A stretch of DNA of 64,000 nucleotides from Hetaerina americana (Eukaryota > Arthropoda > Insecta > Odonata > Calopterygidae), in contig JAKTNV010000006.1 in NCBI GenBank assembly GCA_022747635.1, positions 66,533,590-66,597,589 on the forward strand, in the 5' to 3' direction. Numbering within the stretch: position 1 is the stretch's first letter; the number at the start of each line of letters is the position of its first letter. Made by a program: the position numbers and the translations under genes. Positions 36,226-47,985 of the stretch are shown piece after piece. The notes under the pieces were generated by a model. The model saw only the letters and a list, made by a program, of their open reading frames with translations, was not told the DNA's origin and did no database searches.

Positions 36226-37547
36226 CTACCTTGATCAAAAATGTCCCGGAATTTATTCAGAAAATTAAAAATACAAGTTTATTCATCTAAATCTATATTG
36301 TCCCCTTCAAAGTAATCCCCATCGACTGCAACACACTTATGCCAGCGCTTGATCCAATCCTCGAAACATTTTTTATATTCGGTTTTCGGTATGTCCATCA
36401 GTGCTTCCTGCGATTTTTCCATTACTTCCTCTCGGCTGCTAAAACGCGTTCCCCGTAATGGTTTTTTTAACTTTTAAATCACAGGGAGCCAAATCAGGTG
36501 AATTCGGTGGCTGTTGGATGGTATTTGTTGCATTTTTCGTCAAAAAATTACGAATAATGATAGCACTGTGCGACGGTGCGTTATCATGGTGCAAAATCCA
36601 CGAGTTTTCTGCCCACATTTCTGGTCTCTTTCGGCGAATTGCTTCACGCAAACGTCTCATAACGCCCAAATAATACTCTTTGTTTACTGTCTGGCCTTCT
36701 GGCAAAAATTCATGATGCACTACACCGTTGTAATCCATGAAAACCGTCAGCATTGCCTTCTTTTTTGACTGAAAACGACGTGGTTTTTTTGGTCTCGGCT
36801 CATTTGGTGAACGCCATTCACTTGCCTGATGTCTGGATTGCGTGTCGTACTCATAAACCCACGTCTCGTCTCCAGTAATGATCCTTTTGATGAATGTGGG
36901 ATCGGATTCAGCCTCGCAAATCATGTCTTTTGCGACGTCAACACGGTCTCTTTTTTGCATGAAATTGAGGTCTTTTGGTACCGACTTTGCTGCTACACGA
37001 CGGAAACCCAAATCATTAACCACAATGTCTTGGGCGGATCCATAGGCAATGTTCAAGTCCTCCGCTATTTCTCTGATGGTTAATTTGCGGTTATTGACCA
37101 ACATTTCTTTTACTTTATCAATTTTTTCACCGACTTTCGATGTCGATGGTCTGCCACTGCGTTCATCATCTTCGATTGACTCACGACCACTTCTGAACCG
37201 CTCGTGCCACTGGTAAACGACCGTTTTTTTTTAGAGAATCGTTGCCGAAACACTTTTCCAACATTTCCAACGTCCGTGCGTCACTAAACCCGTTTTTTAC
37301 GCAAAATTTAATACAAGTTCGTTGTTGCAAATTTAAATCCATTTCTGAAATTGTAAAAAATCGCCAACACACACAGAGATAGATGTACTCTTGGCTACGT
37401 AACTTTTGCAAATGTCAAGTTATGACACTAAGATTTAAAGGGAATATCAACAACAGATGTACCAATTTAACAAAAAAAACAGAACTCAAATCGGAACGAT
37501 GGGAGCGCCACACGGTGGTTATTCCGGGAACTTTTTGATCAAGGTAG
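36226..37547 (-). mobile_element. mariner transposon, full length (1322 bp)
   Basis: Both ends carry matching inverted repeats, CTACCTTGATCAAAAATGTC at the left and CTACCTTGATCAAAAAGTTC as the complement of the right end, flanked by TA at 36224-36225 and 37548-37549, the mariner target duplication. The length is typical of mariners (about 1.3 kb). It holds one minus-strand transposase frame, now broken, and is inserted into a LINE-A copy whose two halves continue on either side. Confidence 0.95.
36279..37341 (-). pseudogene. mariner transposase (DD34D), frameshifted
   Basis: Cut-and-paste transposase. The start is the ATG at 37341 (MDLNLQQRTCIKF), with the paired helix-turn-helix DNA-binding region in the first 110 codons or so, then GDETWVYEYD (first catalytic Asp), ILHHDNAPSH (second) and NSPDLAPCD (third), with 34 residues between the last two, the mariner DD34D spacing. 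All three aspartates remain, but the frame is broken at least twice: an extra A in the homopolymer at about 37228-37236, and, just after the third Asp, loss of the usual FFLF-type residues followed by a shift that ends the frame at about 36439. The reading frame resumes (EVMEKSQEALMDIPKTEYK) to a stop at 36281. Non-functional as it stands. Confidence 0.95.
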
Positions 37548-37905
37548 TATTTGTAAAACATTGTTATGACAAACTGAGTAGCGTATCAAAATTATTAGAG
37601 GATCTAGGTTGGGAGTCACTCACGGAGCGGGGGTAAAAAAACGGATTAAATCTCTTGCATACTTTGGAAGGATGTCCATTTAGCAATGATGTTGAACATG
37701 TGTTACTAGCCTCAACTCACTACGGTAGGCGAGCTCATTGCAATAAAATTAGAGAGACTAAGAGCAGAGCGGAGAGATTCGAGATGACATGTTTTCCTCG
37801 AGCAATAAGGGATTAGAATAACGTTGACCGAGCGCGCTAGGGGAAATAATATTCTTGTGTGTATTCAATCCTACCACACACCCTAGTGGTGACTTGCAGG
37901 TCACT
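37548..37905 (+). mobile_element. LINE-A relic, 3' portion after the mariner
   Basis: Continuation of the 34965-36225 copy: DLGWESLTERG, then the C-terminal codons (CATTGCAATAAAATTAGAGA), the 3' untranslated region and the terminal hairpin (TACCACACACCCTAGTGGTG). Several stops. Confidence 0.9.
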
Positions 37906-38699
37906 AAAAAAACTAGAAATGTTATTGCGAAAATGTAAATCCTAAATTTCGTCTCCAGCTTACATATTATACTCAGAAAACATTAGATAATCAGCAACTC
38001 TTGAGCAAATGTATTTTCATTTTCCAGGTAACGAAAAAATTAATCAGGAGATGTCATCTTTCTTCATCCTTTCCTTTTCTCGCGTGAAAATTTGTGTTCA
38101 GAGCTAATCGAGTGGTCCATGCAGTCTGGTTGGTTGACCTTTACTCTTCAACCTTTTCCCTCCGGTGCGCTAAGATTCTTGAGGGTTTGTGGCTTGCGAC
38201 CCTCGTTTCCCCTCTCCCTTGCCATTCTTACGCTGAGGTGTGTGAAAAACCTCACCAATGGGTGGAGCTGCACCGAAGTCCACTTAATTTGCTCTCACGA
38301 TCTTTGGAAAAATCCGTTGTCATACGAATACTAGGGAGGTATTTTATTTTTAAATTGCAATTACTTTGCTGCATTTTGCTTTTAGTCAACTCAAAAAAAA
38401 ATTATCGCGATAAGCAAAACATTTAAATACTATTTTAATTCGATTTGTCAAGGTGTTATGTGAAGGTTGTTAAAAATTCACGAGTTAAATAGTGAACAAT
38501 ATTTTTCTAGGCCTAGAAAAATTATCTGTTATTACATCCGGAAAACTCAATTAAGCATCCGTTAAAATTGAGAACGCCCGTTTTAAGACGCTAATAATGC
38601 GATGTGATTTGATTGTTAATATAGTTGGGGAAATAATTTTTGTGCCCTTATGTTTGCTATATATATTATTATTACAGCTAATCTACGATTAGCTGTATT
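37906..38699. other. gene-free stretch
   Basis: No gene recognised. The overlapping plus-strand frames at 38092-38426 match no family. ATTATTATTACAGCTAATC near 38670 is the tail of the adjacent minus-strand LINE-B. Confidence 0.4.
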
Positions 38700-39850
38700 A
38701 TACGACGGTAGGTATTGGATGGACACAACTATCAAATAAGAATCTTGTCTCCTCTAACAGAATAAAACCCAACACTCTACTCTAAAACAAGCCCCTCTCC
38801 ATCTCCGTATACTTCCTTCCTACATTCCGTCCCACATCCCTATCCTAATCCTGCCTCTTCCTCGTTTGCATCCACCATTCTCTCCTCTATCAAATTCTTC
38901 AAGATCCCACTGCCAATCAACATGCTGTGCATCCATTTTTCCCGTCTCCTTATGGTTTCTCCCAGCAATCTCCTCTCCTCCCCCACCATACCTAACACTT
39001 ACTCATTTGTTTTCCTTTCTCTTGGCTCGACCTTTTCCATCCATCTCCACACCCACACTTCAATAGCCTCAAATCTACGTCACTGTCATCAATTGTCTCT
39101 TCCTTGTGAATGTTTCTTTGCCTAACGTAGTTCTTCTCGTTATGTCCCTACTACTTTTACCATTTTGGTCCTAAGCACTTCCGAGATACGTAAACTTCCA
39201 AGAGATACGCAAAGTTCCACTTTCTCTATTTTACCCTCCTATTTTAGCGTTTAACTTAACCTTTCTTTTACCGAAAAACCGCATAATCTTTGTTTTATTT
39301 ACATTTATTCTCATTCCATATATATCACACCGAATTTCCAATTTATTCAGCAATGCTTGCAACCCCTAGGCTGATTGAAAAACTAGAGCTTGGTCATTAG
39401 CAAGCCTAACTGATTTCATGAATTTACCGTCGACTTTCACTCCTGTTTTCAGTTCTTCTCATGCCTCTTTAATCATTTCCTCCACATATGCGTTGGGCAA
39501 CAACGGCGATACTGAATAACCCTGCCTTGCAACTTTTCCTAACACTACCCACCCGGACTCTCAATTCTTCACTCGCCCCTGAGTAGTCTGAGACATGTAC
39601 AGGTTATGGGTTAATCTCCTATCCCTCCAATCTATTCTTAATTTCTGCCATATATTCATTAGTTTTTCCCAAGTCATCCAATTTAATACTTTTTCGAAAT
39701 CTACAAAACAGGCAAATACGTCCTGATTGTATGCTACGTTCCTCTCAATTAGTGCCCTCATTACTGCAATGGCATCACGCGTGCATCTACCTTTCCTGAA
39801 CCCAAGCTTATCACATCCTATGTTTCACAAAGGAGAGGCCTTAAGTGAAG
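38700..39850 (-). mobile_element. LINE-B relic, reverse transcriptase to 3' end
   Basis: Minus-strand translation reads, in order, ALIERNVAYNQDVFACFVDF and EKVLNWMTWEKLMNIWQKL (39561-39761, motif A with the catalytic VDFEK aspartate), RVGSV, the Q-G-C-S block degraded to AGLFSI, then remnants of the post-palm region (GNSV near 39330; SLGSLRISE near 39190), then an untranslated end with GTAGGTATTGGATGGACACA and an ATTATTATT tail at 38665-38680. Numerous stops and shifts. The TAA-like tail and this order of motifs suit an I/R1-type or related LINE (inference). Confidence 0.85.
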
Positions 39851-41284
39851 TATTTAATCGTGTAAACATAGTCCATTTCGGTGTTTCCGATACAGTGGGC
39901 GTTCGGGATGGAATTGCTCTTTTACCAAAAATTCATCACTACGCACTTTTTCCAAGTTAAATTTTAATTGCTAAGTGTTGCACCATGTACTAAATAGCCC
40001 GACTTCCCAACTAGTCGCATGTGAGGCTGACATCTGCACCGATAATGACGGGACGTCTTTCAAGCTCGTCTTATTTGATTTATTTTGCTGTGAAGGCTGA
40101 TGTTATGTAATTTATGCCCGACCTCTTAATGGCAGAGCGGCCCTTATTGCTTTGTGAGACAACGTGTAATTTCAACCCTGAGCATTTTTTTTCAACTTCC
40201 AACATGATTTCGATCAATTCCTGGACATGAATTTTCTGGGATCCTATTTGGGCTAAAATGCTTGAAAGAGCTGAATAGTTGGAGATGCTGTAACCACTTG
40301 TGCGATATTTTCTATTCCCATGAAGTAAAAAATTTATCTCTTATTTGCCACCAAATAGAGACGTCATATATCTCTTAGTGTGGATGCTTCCTAGAGGAAA
40401 CGGGCGATAAAATTCGTTGCTATTCCGTGGTTCAGTATGGGTGAAATGGGTGCCGCTTGTCGACAGCGCCGTGCCCAAATTTTTGAGTCAATAATGTGTG
40501 TGAGCAAGAAGGGTAAGATTGCGATTTTAAAGAGTCCATATATTTCCCGCCGCGCTCTGCTCTCTTGTTTGCCGTTTCTGAGGTCTGCGAGGGAGGTAGA
40601 GAGAGGGGTGGGGCATCGGTAACGAGGGCACTATTCATTCTGAAAACTGTAGAATTAAAAAAACTGCAAAAGCGACGTCACGAGGTGTACTGCGCGGTAA
40701 TAATTCGAGGGTTGGAAGCGCGTGGAAAAAATTAGGTCGCAGAAATCGGTTCTTGACTACCTGAGGCGGGAATACCTTTTATTGCCATAAACAAAAATCA
40801 ATGGTCGTAGATTCTGGACAACGCGAGTCACTTTTTAAGATAAGACCTTCTGTGCGCAACTGGTGGATGCACTCGGGTGGTTTTGTCTCTAAGCCAAGTT
40901 TTAAAAACAAAGAGAGACGAGAGAGAGTTGTTTTGAGAACAACCGAACTTATCTTCCAAATGGCTCGACTCGTTTCATATAATTAACATAACTATTTGAA
41001 ACAAGAAAATTGAGACGGATTTGGATGGTCTTGCGTAAAAATATCTCAACTGCATGAGGCTATCGGATATGCCGTTGCACTTTTGCTCCTTCTCCCTAAG
41101 CTGAGTGATCCTGTTCGAATCCAATCCTGGAGTTTTACTCCCTTTCGAGTGATTGTCGAGACTGTGGATTTAGGATCGTGTTGGTCCTGAGCCGTAACCT
41201 TAAAGAGGTCCACCCCATCTCCATGACTTCATTAAATTTTACATTATTATAATGAGTGCATGCAATAGTCTTTTTAGTGGCTAT
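39851..41284. other. gene-free stretch
   Basis: No gene or repeat recognised. Short frames at 40437-40638 on both strands cover the same bases and have no motif. Confidence 0.4.
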
Positions 41285-42385
41285 CGATGATAACACATAT
41301 CTCTAGCGGAAAAAGGAATGAGATCACTTATGATTATAAGATACCTGGGGCAATTACTAGGAAGAATTTCGGAAAGCGTTAAGCGAATTAAAAGGAAAAT
41401 ATTAGCGGAAAAGTTTACAAAGAATCCGAAAGCATTGTGGTTGCACGTCAGAGATGTTCAAGGAAATAAGTCCAGTGTTATTCACTCAAAAATGATGAAG
41501 GTGAAAGAGTAACCAAAAGTTGGGTAAAGAATAACTTATTAAATTCCTTCTTTCAAAGTGTCTTCACCAATGTCTCACCGGATAGTTTGACAAATCGAGC
41601 CGGCCTACCGATGCCCAAAACTGAAATATCATATAACGGAAGAGAACGTTCGCTGAAAAATATTTACCTTAATTAATCCTCCAGGCCCTATCAAATACCC
41701 ACTTGTATATGTGAGGAACTAGCGTCGAAAATTGCAGCGAATCTTGAAATCATATTTTTGAAGTCGCTAGTAAATCACAAGGTACCCAGAGATGGAAAAA
41801 CGGCTAACGCAACACCAGTATTTAAAAACGGAGAGGAGGAGGAACTGAGCAATTGCAGACCTACGTATATCCCTCACATCCATTTCATGCAAGGTCATGG
41901 AACATTTAGTTGCTAGTTCAATCGTGAGACACCTCGATCATCAGAAGTTATTAATGAAAAATCAGCATGGTTTCCTAAGAGGTAGATCCTGCGAGACGCA
42001 ACTTTCGCTTTTTGTTCATGAAATTCTAATTTCGGGAGAGAGCAATGTCCCAGTGGACATGCTTTTTCTAGATTTTAAGAAAACCTTCGACAAAGTACTT
42101 CATAGTGACCTATTCACAAAGCCATAAGCATACAGCATAGATAAAAGTATCCTGGATTGAATTAAAGACTTTTTGAATGGTCGGGTACAAAGAGTAGTCA
42201 TAGATGAAGTTAGTTCAAAGGCAATAGCAGTTTATTCAGGTGTTCCCCAGGGAGGTATTATCGGACCTCTTTTATTCCGACTATACGTTAACGACACTGG
42301 CTCCGTAGTCACTAGTAAGATGGGTTTATTTGCCGACAATGAGATGGTTTACAAAGATGAATTTTCCTTCCTCGATCAATAAATT
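41285..42385 (+). mobile_element. LINE-A relic, linker through reverse transcriptase palm
   Basis: The best-preserved reverse transcriptase of the family here: EKFTKNPKALWLHVRDVQGN (linker), MEHLVASSIVRHLDHQKLL, KNQHGFLRGRSCETQLSLF, DMLFLDFKKTFDKVLHSDLF (motif A, LDFKKTFD), VIDEVSSKAIAVYSGVPQGG (motif B), and KMGLFADNEMVYKDEFSF (motif C, FADN in place of FADD). Stops and shifts separate the pieces. It is cut at about 42385 with no 3' end. Confidence 0.92.
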
Positions 42386-42744
42386 CGTACTTGTTGCTTT
42401 CTTGCTCACTGTTACGGAATTAGTAACTTAAACAGGAATATATTACCGGTGAAGAAAGGCATAAATTTTGAGATACGCATTTAAAGTAATACACCTAGAC
42501 ATTGCGAGTTGGTTAGTAGATGAAAACCAGGTGAGTTATTATACTTTTCTGTGGATTACATATATGAGAGGTGCCCACCATTCCCAAACTCTTTTGCCTC
42601 TCTCACTGCGATCTAAGCAGGACCCATCCCAAACAACCTCCCGAAATATTGTGCCACCGAGAGACAAGTTTACAAGTACATTATTCTTACTATTATATGG
42701 TATTATATTTTGAACGTATCATAAAGTCTGCTCAAAAATATATA
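42386..42744. other. gene-free stretch
   Basis: Nothing recognised between the LINE-A copy and the mariner-derived element. Confidence 0.4.
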
Positions 42745-43509
42745 CGAGGGTCATCCGGAAAGTAGTACCCGTTCGTGCCGCATGAAGTGCTGACGACGCG
42801 AGTAGCCGCTGGACGAGGTCAGATAGCTTCAGTGGCTTGTCTGCCTTCTCTGAGCCAAGTTGCGTGACGCTAGCATTGCCTGTGTTGTTTCTGTGATTGT
42901 TTACAATGTTTAAAAAAATTGAGAACGCCGCCAGTTGTGAAGTGAGGGCAGTGATTAAATTCCTCAATGCAAGAAACGTTCGCCCATGTGATATTCATCG
43001 CCAATTAAAGGAGGTGTATGGAGACAATGTAATGGACGAGTCGTCTGTTCGGCGGTGGTGTCGCAACTTCAACATGGGGAGGGGGAACACACACGACGAT
43101 GAGCGTTCGGGGAGACCGTCTGTCATTACAGACCAACTGGTGAGCTCAGTTGACGAATTCGTGAGGAACGATCGGCGCGTCACAATTGATGACATCTGTG
43201 AGCATTTTCCCAATGTTTCTCGAACAATTGTTCATGAAATTGTTAAACACCATCTGCATTATGCAAAAATTTGTGCAAGATGGGTCCCTCGCGTATCTCA
43301 ATGAGCTGGCGGCGAAGGACTATGCAGCAGGAATACAGAAACTTGTCACACGTTATGACAAATGCCTTAATTTGCTTGGAGATTATGTTGAGAAGTAGTT
43401 TAAAGTATCCTCTTTCAAATAAAATTTTTTATGTTTGTTAATATTTACTTTTGTGTCTTTATTTCACGAACGGGTACTACTTCGGGTACTACTTTCCGGA
43501 TGACCCTCG
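42745..43509 (+). mobile_element. internally deleted mariner, 765 bp, with intact inverted repeats
   Basis: The left end CGAGGGTCATCCGGAAAGTA continues through GTACCCGTTCGTG, about 33 nt in all, and the right end is its complement except for a 12-bp duplication (GAAGTAGTACCC). TA dinucleotides flank both sides (42743-42744, 43510-43511). Inside are the 5' and 3' parts of one transposase gene with the middle missing. Intact ends mean it could be moved by a transposase supplied elsewhere, a MITE-like state (inference). Confidence 0.93.
42906..43304 (+). CDS. mariner transposase N-terminal fragment (DNA-binding domain only)
   Basis: Starts at the ATG at 42906 (MFKKIENAASCEVRAVIKFL); the frame upstream begins with TTG only. 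132 residues cover the paired helix-turn-helix region: CDIHRQLKEVYGDNVMDESS, then VRRWCRNFNMGRGNTHDDER, then SGRPSVITDQLVSSVDEFV, then NDRRVTIDDICEHFPNVS, ending KICARWVPRVSQ. A full-length relative would go on to the DDE domain. Here the sequence jumps at about 43295 to the C-terminal tail in another frame (AAKDYAAGIQKLVTRYDKCL, stop at 43398). If expressed, the product would bind the inverted repeats without cutting. Confidence 0.85.
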   Translation: MFKKIENAASCEVRAVIKFLNARNVRPCDIHRQLKEVYGDNVMDESSVRRWCRNFNMGRGNTHDDERSGRPSVITDQLVSSVDEFVRNDRRVTIDDICEHFPNVSRTIVHEIVKHHLHYAKICARWVPRVSQ

Positions 43510-46500
43510 TACATTATATTTAATAGTGCTATTGCCTTAGAAGCTAAAGAACAATAAGGGTTTTTACTGATTTGCCTATATAAAAATGCGATGCATGTTT
43601 ATTTTAAAAATTCACTCATTTTTTTATGTAAAATACTTGAAAGATAGTAGTTATAGTATAGTATATATATATAGTATAGTATATAGTTATAGTATAGTAG
43701 TATATTGAAAGATAGTCGTTTAACCATTTCACATCAACAAAAATGGTAATTTTTCTCTGTGCTGAAATTTTTGCTCGATTTTTTCTTCGATTCCCCCCTA
43801 AATATTATATGGCGTAATTTGTGTCACAACTCCTCCCCTCCTCTTTGTGCACCCCTGATTCTATCAAGTGATATTGTTGAAGTATCATGTGCATCTGACT
43901 GATCCTTTCTTTTTGATTTGGGGACGAGGACCCTTTTAGTGTGAGTGCTGTTTGTTTAGTCTGTACGTAAGGTTAGTTAAGCTCTTAGGGATGCATGTAT
44001 TTATTTCCTCACTTCACCTTGGGTGTGGGGCGCATGTTTGTGAGTGGTGGGTCACTATCTTTAAATCTGAGACCGGAGATTGCGGGGCCTTAGTGAATCT
44101 GAGCGGTGTGATTTTCTTTCTAAAGATTTGTGGGGAAAGGAAAGGTGTCAAATAGAAAGGAAATGTTCCCTCATATCCTAAACGTCTGAATTAGTATTCC
44201 TGGCCAGTGTTAGGCTCCATGATAGGGACAAATAAGCGAACACAGGGTAGGAAATATCGACAAGATTCAAGTTATGAAATTTTGCTACTACACTAGGCCG
44301 TCAAAACTAACCTTCAGGCTGACCAATCCATTCAACTTACTTTCTGCTGTGAATACGTGATTAAGCTGCTATGGTAATAATCAGTGTTCACTAATCATAA
44401 CCGCGCAAGCATATTCTCGGCCACTCAAAAGCGTTATGCAAGGCCGAATCAGCGGAAGCTTATCCGTGGAATTTGAAAACCAACTGCGTAAAACCCAAGA
44501 AATTACTGCTCGGTTACGCAAAACAAGACGTTTTTCTCCCCCCAATAAGATATCATGGAAAAAGATTTTTAAGCAGTTTTATATTGTCATATTGCACCAA
44601 GCCATGAAATTCAATTGCAATAAAGGGTCTTTGTTTGGTAGGTATGGCCCTTTTAGTATATTCTAAGAATTATATTTTGAAAAAGACCTACTTTCCTATT
44701 TAAATTTTGCGCAGTATGTTGGAAATTAGTTTCGGGTACTATTATTTCCTAATAATTGAGTCTCAGTACTAACAATATTGAAACCGAAAGTTTCAAAATT
44801 GGCTTTCTCCAAAACCTTTCAGTGTCACGACCTATAAAACAAAATAAAATAATCGTACTATTATTTTTCAATCTAAATATGAAATTTGCTAGACGACAAC
44901 ATTTTTGCTAATCCACTTTAAAACGTTAAGCCCTGTTGAATTAGTGATATCGTGTATTAAAATCGCATGGAAATGTCACATTTAATCACAATTATCATTT
45001 AGGTGCAACATTTAATTATAGATAAGTACAATATACTCGTAAACTGTAGTTAGTTACCAGTAACATGTAAACTTGTAAATGACACTTGTGATCGATTACC
45101 GATTCAGAATAAAATCTGAAACTGATCTCAGTTCCTCTTATCGGTACTCTTCCTAACTCTGTATTCAACAAAGTTATACTTTTAAATAAAAAATAATCAT
45201 ACGTGTTTTGAAACAGTCAGGACCTTTCGACGGGATTTTATTGATCATCGACCGCGGTTTAACATTTTAAAAAATGATGACGTGTAAGAGTTCAAGTTCT
45301 CTTGGAATTTTACGTGATTACCCAAGTCCTATTCCTGAATATTTCAGGAGATAATTGTTTCCTGGGAAATCTATTTTTGTGCTATAGGACGCTGCCAGTA
45401 GGAGAGCTTAAGTTGCCGTGTTCTTGAGCTGAATGATGCGGACATAATCTCTCCATCTCTTGGCGTCGCTTTCCTCGCACCCCGAAACTTTTCCGCCTCT
45501 TCTTTAGTAACGACCCGAAGTCCCGATTTCTCCCGTGGCCGTGTCGGCGTGATCTTCATTCGTAACGAGCACCAGCAGGGTAAGGGATGAGAGAGGATGG
45601 AGGAAGGCAGGCGGCTGTGACGACATGCCGTTCTACCACGTGACCGACGACTGCGCCTACACTACACGTGTAATTTAATTAGGCCTTTTCTTCCTCGCAA
45701 ACCCACGTTCGCTTTCATTGTCTTAAGGTAGCGTTAAGGCCTCGCGTTTGAATGAAATGTACAGCCACTGGATAGGAAAATATTGCCACAAGCAAAAATA
45801 AAAGTCTTACTTTTTCCTTTAAAACGGTAAAAATAATTAAATGAATGAAATAATCTTATTAAAACCCATAACACATTTTCAGTTTCCGACTCAGGTTTAG
45901 ACTAATATAACATGTATTTTCAAGGTTCATTCTTGTAGTGTAAGTTGAAAACTGGGTCAGAAAATAAAAAAGCTATGTGGAATTTGCCAAGTTTATTACG
46001 TTTATAAAATGAATTAGTACCACAAAGGCACTCTTGAAAAAATCAAATTTAACTCAACAGTTACACATGTAAATGTTATGCCATATTCTCCCAAATTAAA
46101 TATTTGAAAACAGCTTTTAACGCTCTCGTTACATAGGATAGGTGGATAATAATATGGAAGGTGGGGGGTTTATGTCCTCCCCATCTTTTCGCGTAGGTTT
46201 CCCGCGCCCATGAAATAAATTTCAGAAACTCTACTGTTTCAGATACATCCCGAATTAAGTTTCTCATCGCAAGTATTTAAAATCACAATGATTATGCACT
46301 GGTAGAAAATAATGTCCCAGGAAAATGAATGAAAGGGGGAAATGCAAGGTAATGGATTAATGACCTTCAGTCATTCATTCCCCGATTCACATTCCAAATT
46401 TTAGTCATCGCCGATGATGTACACCTATATAACTGCGGATTTTCCCTATAGAATTGAACCAGAAAAATGCTAACGAGAGTTACTTAAAAAAGTTACCCGA

Positions 46501-46709
46501 GAGACTCGAAAAAACATTTTTGTCCGAAATATATAGAAATATCTTATTATTTAGAAATAAGTTACTGTTCATATCATCTTTTCTAATATTTTTTTATTCC
46601 ATCGTTAAATTTCCATCAGCTGTAATGAGTAATTAAAAGGAGCTTCGAAACGACTCCGTAAACTAAATTTGCAAATTGGTAACAATACATATAATGCATA
46701 AATAAATAA

Positions 46710-46712
<3 letters not shown>
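43510..46712. other. gene-free stretch
   Basis: AT-rich. A TATAG-type simple repeat lies at 43655-43700 (TATAGTATAG units). The 62-aa minus-strand frame at 45371-45559 (MKITPTRPREKSGLRVVTKE and onwards) is CG-rich and charged but matches nothing I know and has no recognisable splice context, so it is not called. Confidence 0.4.

Positions 46713-46771
<59 letters not shown>
46713..46771. repeat. (TA)n microsatellite
   Basis: About 58 bases of uninterrupted TA following AATAAATAAATAAATA. Likely polymorphic in length. Confidence 0.95.
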
Positions 46772-46773
<2 letters not shown>

Positions 46774-47354
46774 TTTTATTTTTCTGCCCACTTATTCATG
46801 TGGTGGCGGTGATGCTGAAGATTAATTAAAATTAACCACCTTGCATTATTTATGAAAACATTATTTTAGGGATAAGGCTTATTTTATATGGGAAAATGTT
46901 GCTTATTTTATTTATTATCTATTAGTTGCACATTTATAATCAATTCTGATATTTCTTTGAAAGGAAGGAAGGATATTGTCGTGGTGATATTTTGGGGATG
47001 GCGAAGGATAGAGGCTCAAACGAAAGAGTTGAGGTCAGGAGTGGCCAAGATCGGTTCAAGTGCGCACGACCCTCCCCACTGTTCACTCTAGCCGCAATAA
47101 TTCCTTGTACCTCAGAACCCCACCTTTTTTTCTTGGTATATTTAAGGGCTCGCCCCCAGCTAAATTTGTACAATAGCATAGAAAAGACAGTCATACGTTG
47201 AAACCTAGGTATATGGATAGTAAAAATCCGTGCAGAATCATAAAGTTATCCGCTAAAATACTCGGGGACGTAAAATAATTCACGTCGATCACATAATTTC
47301 TTCTTTGAAGCGTATTAAATTTATACTTGAAATATGTAAACGGTACCGATTCAC
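46772..47354. other. gene-free stretch
   Basis: Frames on both strands at 46888-47201 cover the same bases and have no motif. Nothing recognised. Confidence 0.4.
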
Positions 47355-47785
47355 TCATATGGATCGCGAGCGGCGTAGAGGAGCTAAATACGTATGTTAA
47401 TCCTTGTTATGATAATCTGAGAAGCGTATCCAAAATAGTAGATCCGCTAGGCGGGGGAATACTAACGGACCGAATGTTTAACTACATATTGAAGCTCTTG
47501 CATCAATTCGAAGGGCATCTCTTTAGCAGTAATGTTGAAAATGTATTATCACTCCCATCGAACTACGGTAGGAGAGATCATGTCAATAAAATTAGAGAAA
47601 TTAAGTGCAGAACAGATAGATTTAAGTTGCCATTTTTCCGACGAATGATATAGGATTAGACTAAAATAGCGTTTGTCCGACTGCGCTAGGAGGGAAAGGT
47701 GTTTTGGGCCAAGGTTAGTTGGTGTGTAATCATCGCGTCCTACACGCCCTAGCGGTGGTTCGTAGGGTATGAAATAAAAATAATG
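47355..47785 (+). mobile_element. LINE-A 3' end, about 430 bp, C-terminal frame open
   Basis: The C-terminal end of the LINE-A ORF is still open: RSVSKIVDPLGGGILTDRMF, then NYILKLLHQFEGHLFSSNVE, then NYGRRDHVNKIREIKCRTD, ending RFKLPFFRRMI-stop at about 47653. The 3' untranslated region follows, with the hairpin partly degraded (CCTACACGCCCTAGCGGTGG), then an A-rich tail (GAAATAAAAATAATGG). It is the best witness of the protein's C terminus in the window. Confidence 0.9.
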
Positions 47786-47829
47786 GATTAGATAGAAACA
47801 AAATAGAAAGGAAAATTTAAGGGAACGAC

Positions 47830-47985
47830 CCACGAGGCTAACCAAAAGACAAGTGTGTGGAACAAATCAAGAAAGACGTAAAACAGGGAAACTATCAGGG
47901 GTTGAGGTAATGAATCCTAAATGGAGAAGAACGATTGGCTGAAGTAATCCAATCGTAGGATTGAAATACTGATGATGATGCTTTT
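47830..47985 (+). mobile_element. possible LINE 3' relic (third family)
   Basis: Plus-strand remnants include SNPIVGLKY shortly before a TGATGATGATG run, a wording and tail seen at the C terminus of insect non-LTR ORFs. Weak, short and by eye only. Confidence 0.3.

Noticed and set aside
36458..37083. Three plus-strand open frames of 71-84 aa across the mariner
   Set aside because: They are antisense to the mariner transposase, whose minus-strand translation has all family motifs.
45371..45559. 62-aa charged minus-strand frame as a possible exon
   Set aside because: No family match by eye, no convincing donor or acceptor, and it lies in a locally CG-rich patch where frames open by chance.
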